From Rhodoferax potami (GTDB lineage: Bacteria > Pseudomonadota > Gammaproteobacteria > Burkholderiales > Burkholderiaceae_C), in contig NZ_JAVBIJ010000001.1 in assembly GCF_032193765.1 (NCBI RefSeq), positions 1,984,001 through 2,048,000 on the forward strand: a stretch of DNA of 64,000 nt, written 5' to 3'. The position numbers and the translations under genes are program-made. Positions 63,787-64,000 of the stretch are shown piece by piece. The notes beneath the pieces were generated by a model that was not told the origin of the DNA, made no database searches, and worked only from the letters and a program-made list of their open reading frames with translations. The first letter of the stretch is position 1, and every line of letters starts with the position of its first letter.

Positions 63787-64000
63787 CTACAAAGTCAGGA
63801 GCACCGCACCCCAGGTGAAGCCACCACCTACGCCTTCCAGCATCAGGTTCTGGCCCGGCTTGACCCGACCGGCACGTACCGCAGAGTCCAATGCCAGCGG
63901 AATAGAGGCCGCCGAGGTATTGCCATGTTGATCCACCGTCACCACCACTTTGTCCATGGGCAGCTTCAGCTTCTTGGCGGTGCTTTGCATGATGCGGATA
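63787..64000 (-). CDS. fabH: Beta-ketoacyl-ACP synthase III, C-terminal part (5' end outside window)
   Basis: About 70 C-terminal residues are visible. [11 protein letters not shown] follows the catalytic-His region of KASIII, then [20 protein letters not shown] with the active-site Asn, and the ending [13 protein letters not shown]. FabH starts fatty acid synthesis by condensing acetyl-CoA with malonyl-ACP. The rest lies beyond the window edge. Confidence 0.95.
   Translation of the reverse strand, partial: IRIMQSTAKKLKLPMDKVVVTVDQHGNTSAASIPLALDSAVRAGRVKPGQNLMLEGVGGGFTWGAVLLTL

Overview
The window is a gene-dense stretch of a moderately GC-rich betaproteobacterial chromosome. Protein sequences and gene order point to Burkholderiales, family Comamonadaceae, most likely a Rhodoferax-like organism; this is inference from recognised families and synteny, not a database search. 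I see no rRNA, tRNA, CRISPR array, prophage or insertion sequence. Almost everything is housekeeping, so the novelty lies in regulatory DNA, dispersed repeats and one small protein-sorting locus.

Layout. 1-8.6 kb: end of guaC, a 3-hydroxyisobutyrate dehydrogenase-like gene, an RGG-tailed DEAD-box helicase, orn, an M48 protease, phhB, rsgA, a CobD/CbiB-like membrane protein and a CoA-type Nudix hydrolase. 8.6-10.7 kb: the rpsP-rimM-trmD-rplS operon (minus). 10.8-13.5 kb: a GNAT acetyltransferase with a TM2-like protein, then a PhoU-like DUF47 gene with pit (minus), preceded by a possible Pho box. 13.6-25.1 kb: a TCA-cycle supercluster. Going left are mdh, a CitE-like lyase, a secreted protein and acnB; going right are a GntR regulator, sdhCDAB, sdhE and gltA. 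A perfect palindrome lies between the two arms. 25.1-38.5 kb: a LysR regulator, leuC, an entericidin-like lipoprotein, leuD, leuB, asd (with a candidate Thr/Ile/Lys leader peptide), fimV, truA, trpF, trpB, trpA and accD. 38.5-44.7 kb: yggT, lysS, a YgjP-type peptidase, rluE, a chalcone-isomerase-like secreted protein, and a minus-strand run of FecR, OmpA-like lipoprotein, SUI1 and DUF3820 genes.

44.7-47.5 kb holds the most interesting locus. A lipoprotein that resembles a free subtilisin propeptide overlaps a secreted S8 protease with a GlyGly-CTERM-like tail. Convergent with and overlapping the protease is a rhomboid protein of rhombosortase type, which forms the end of the long minus-strand run lepA-lepB-DUF4845-rnc-era-recO-pdxJ-acpS-nagZ. 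55.6-56.1 kb is a gene-free region with a DnaA-box-like cluster and a possible small RNA. 56-60.3 kb is the sigma-E envelope-stress operon (rpoE-rseA-rseB-mucD), and 60.3-64 kb is the fatty-acid synthesis operon (fabH-fabD-fabG-acpP-fabF).

Across the window I find at least eight copies of an approximately 50-bp imperfect palindromic repeat with the core AGCTnCTnGCGCA. Several overlap genes: the start of era, the ends of leuD and of the secreted 177-residue protein, the start codon of the YgjP gene, the interior of the CitE-like gene and possibly trpF.
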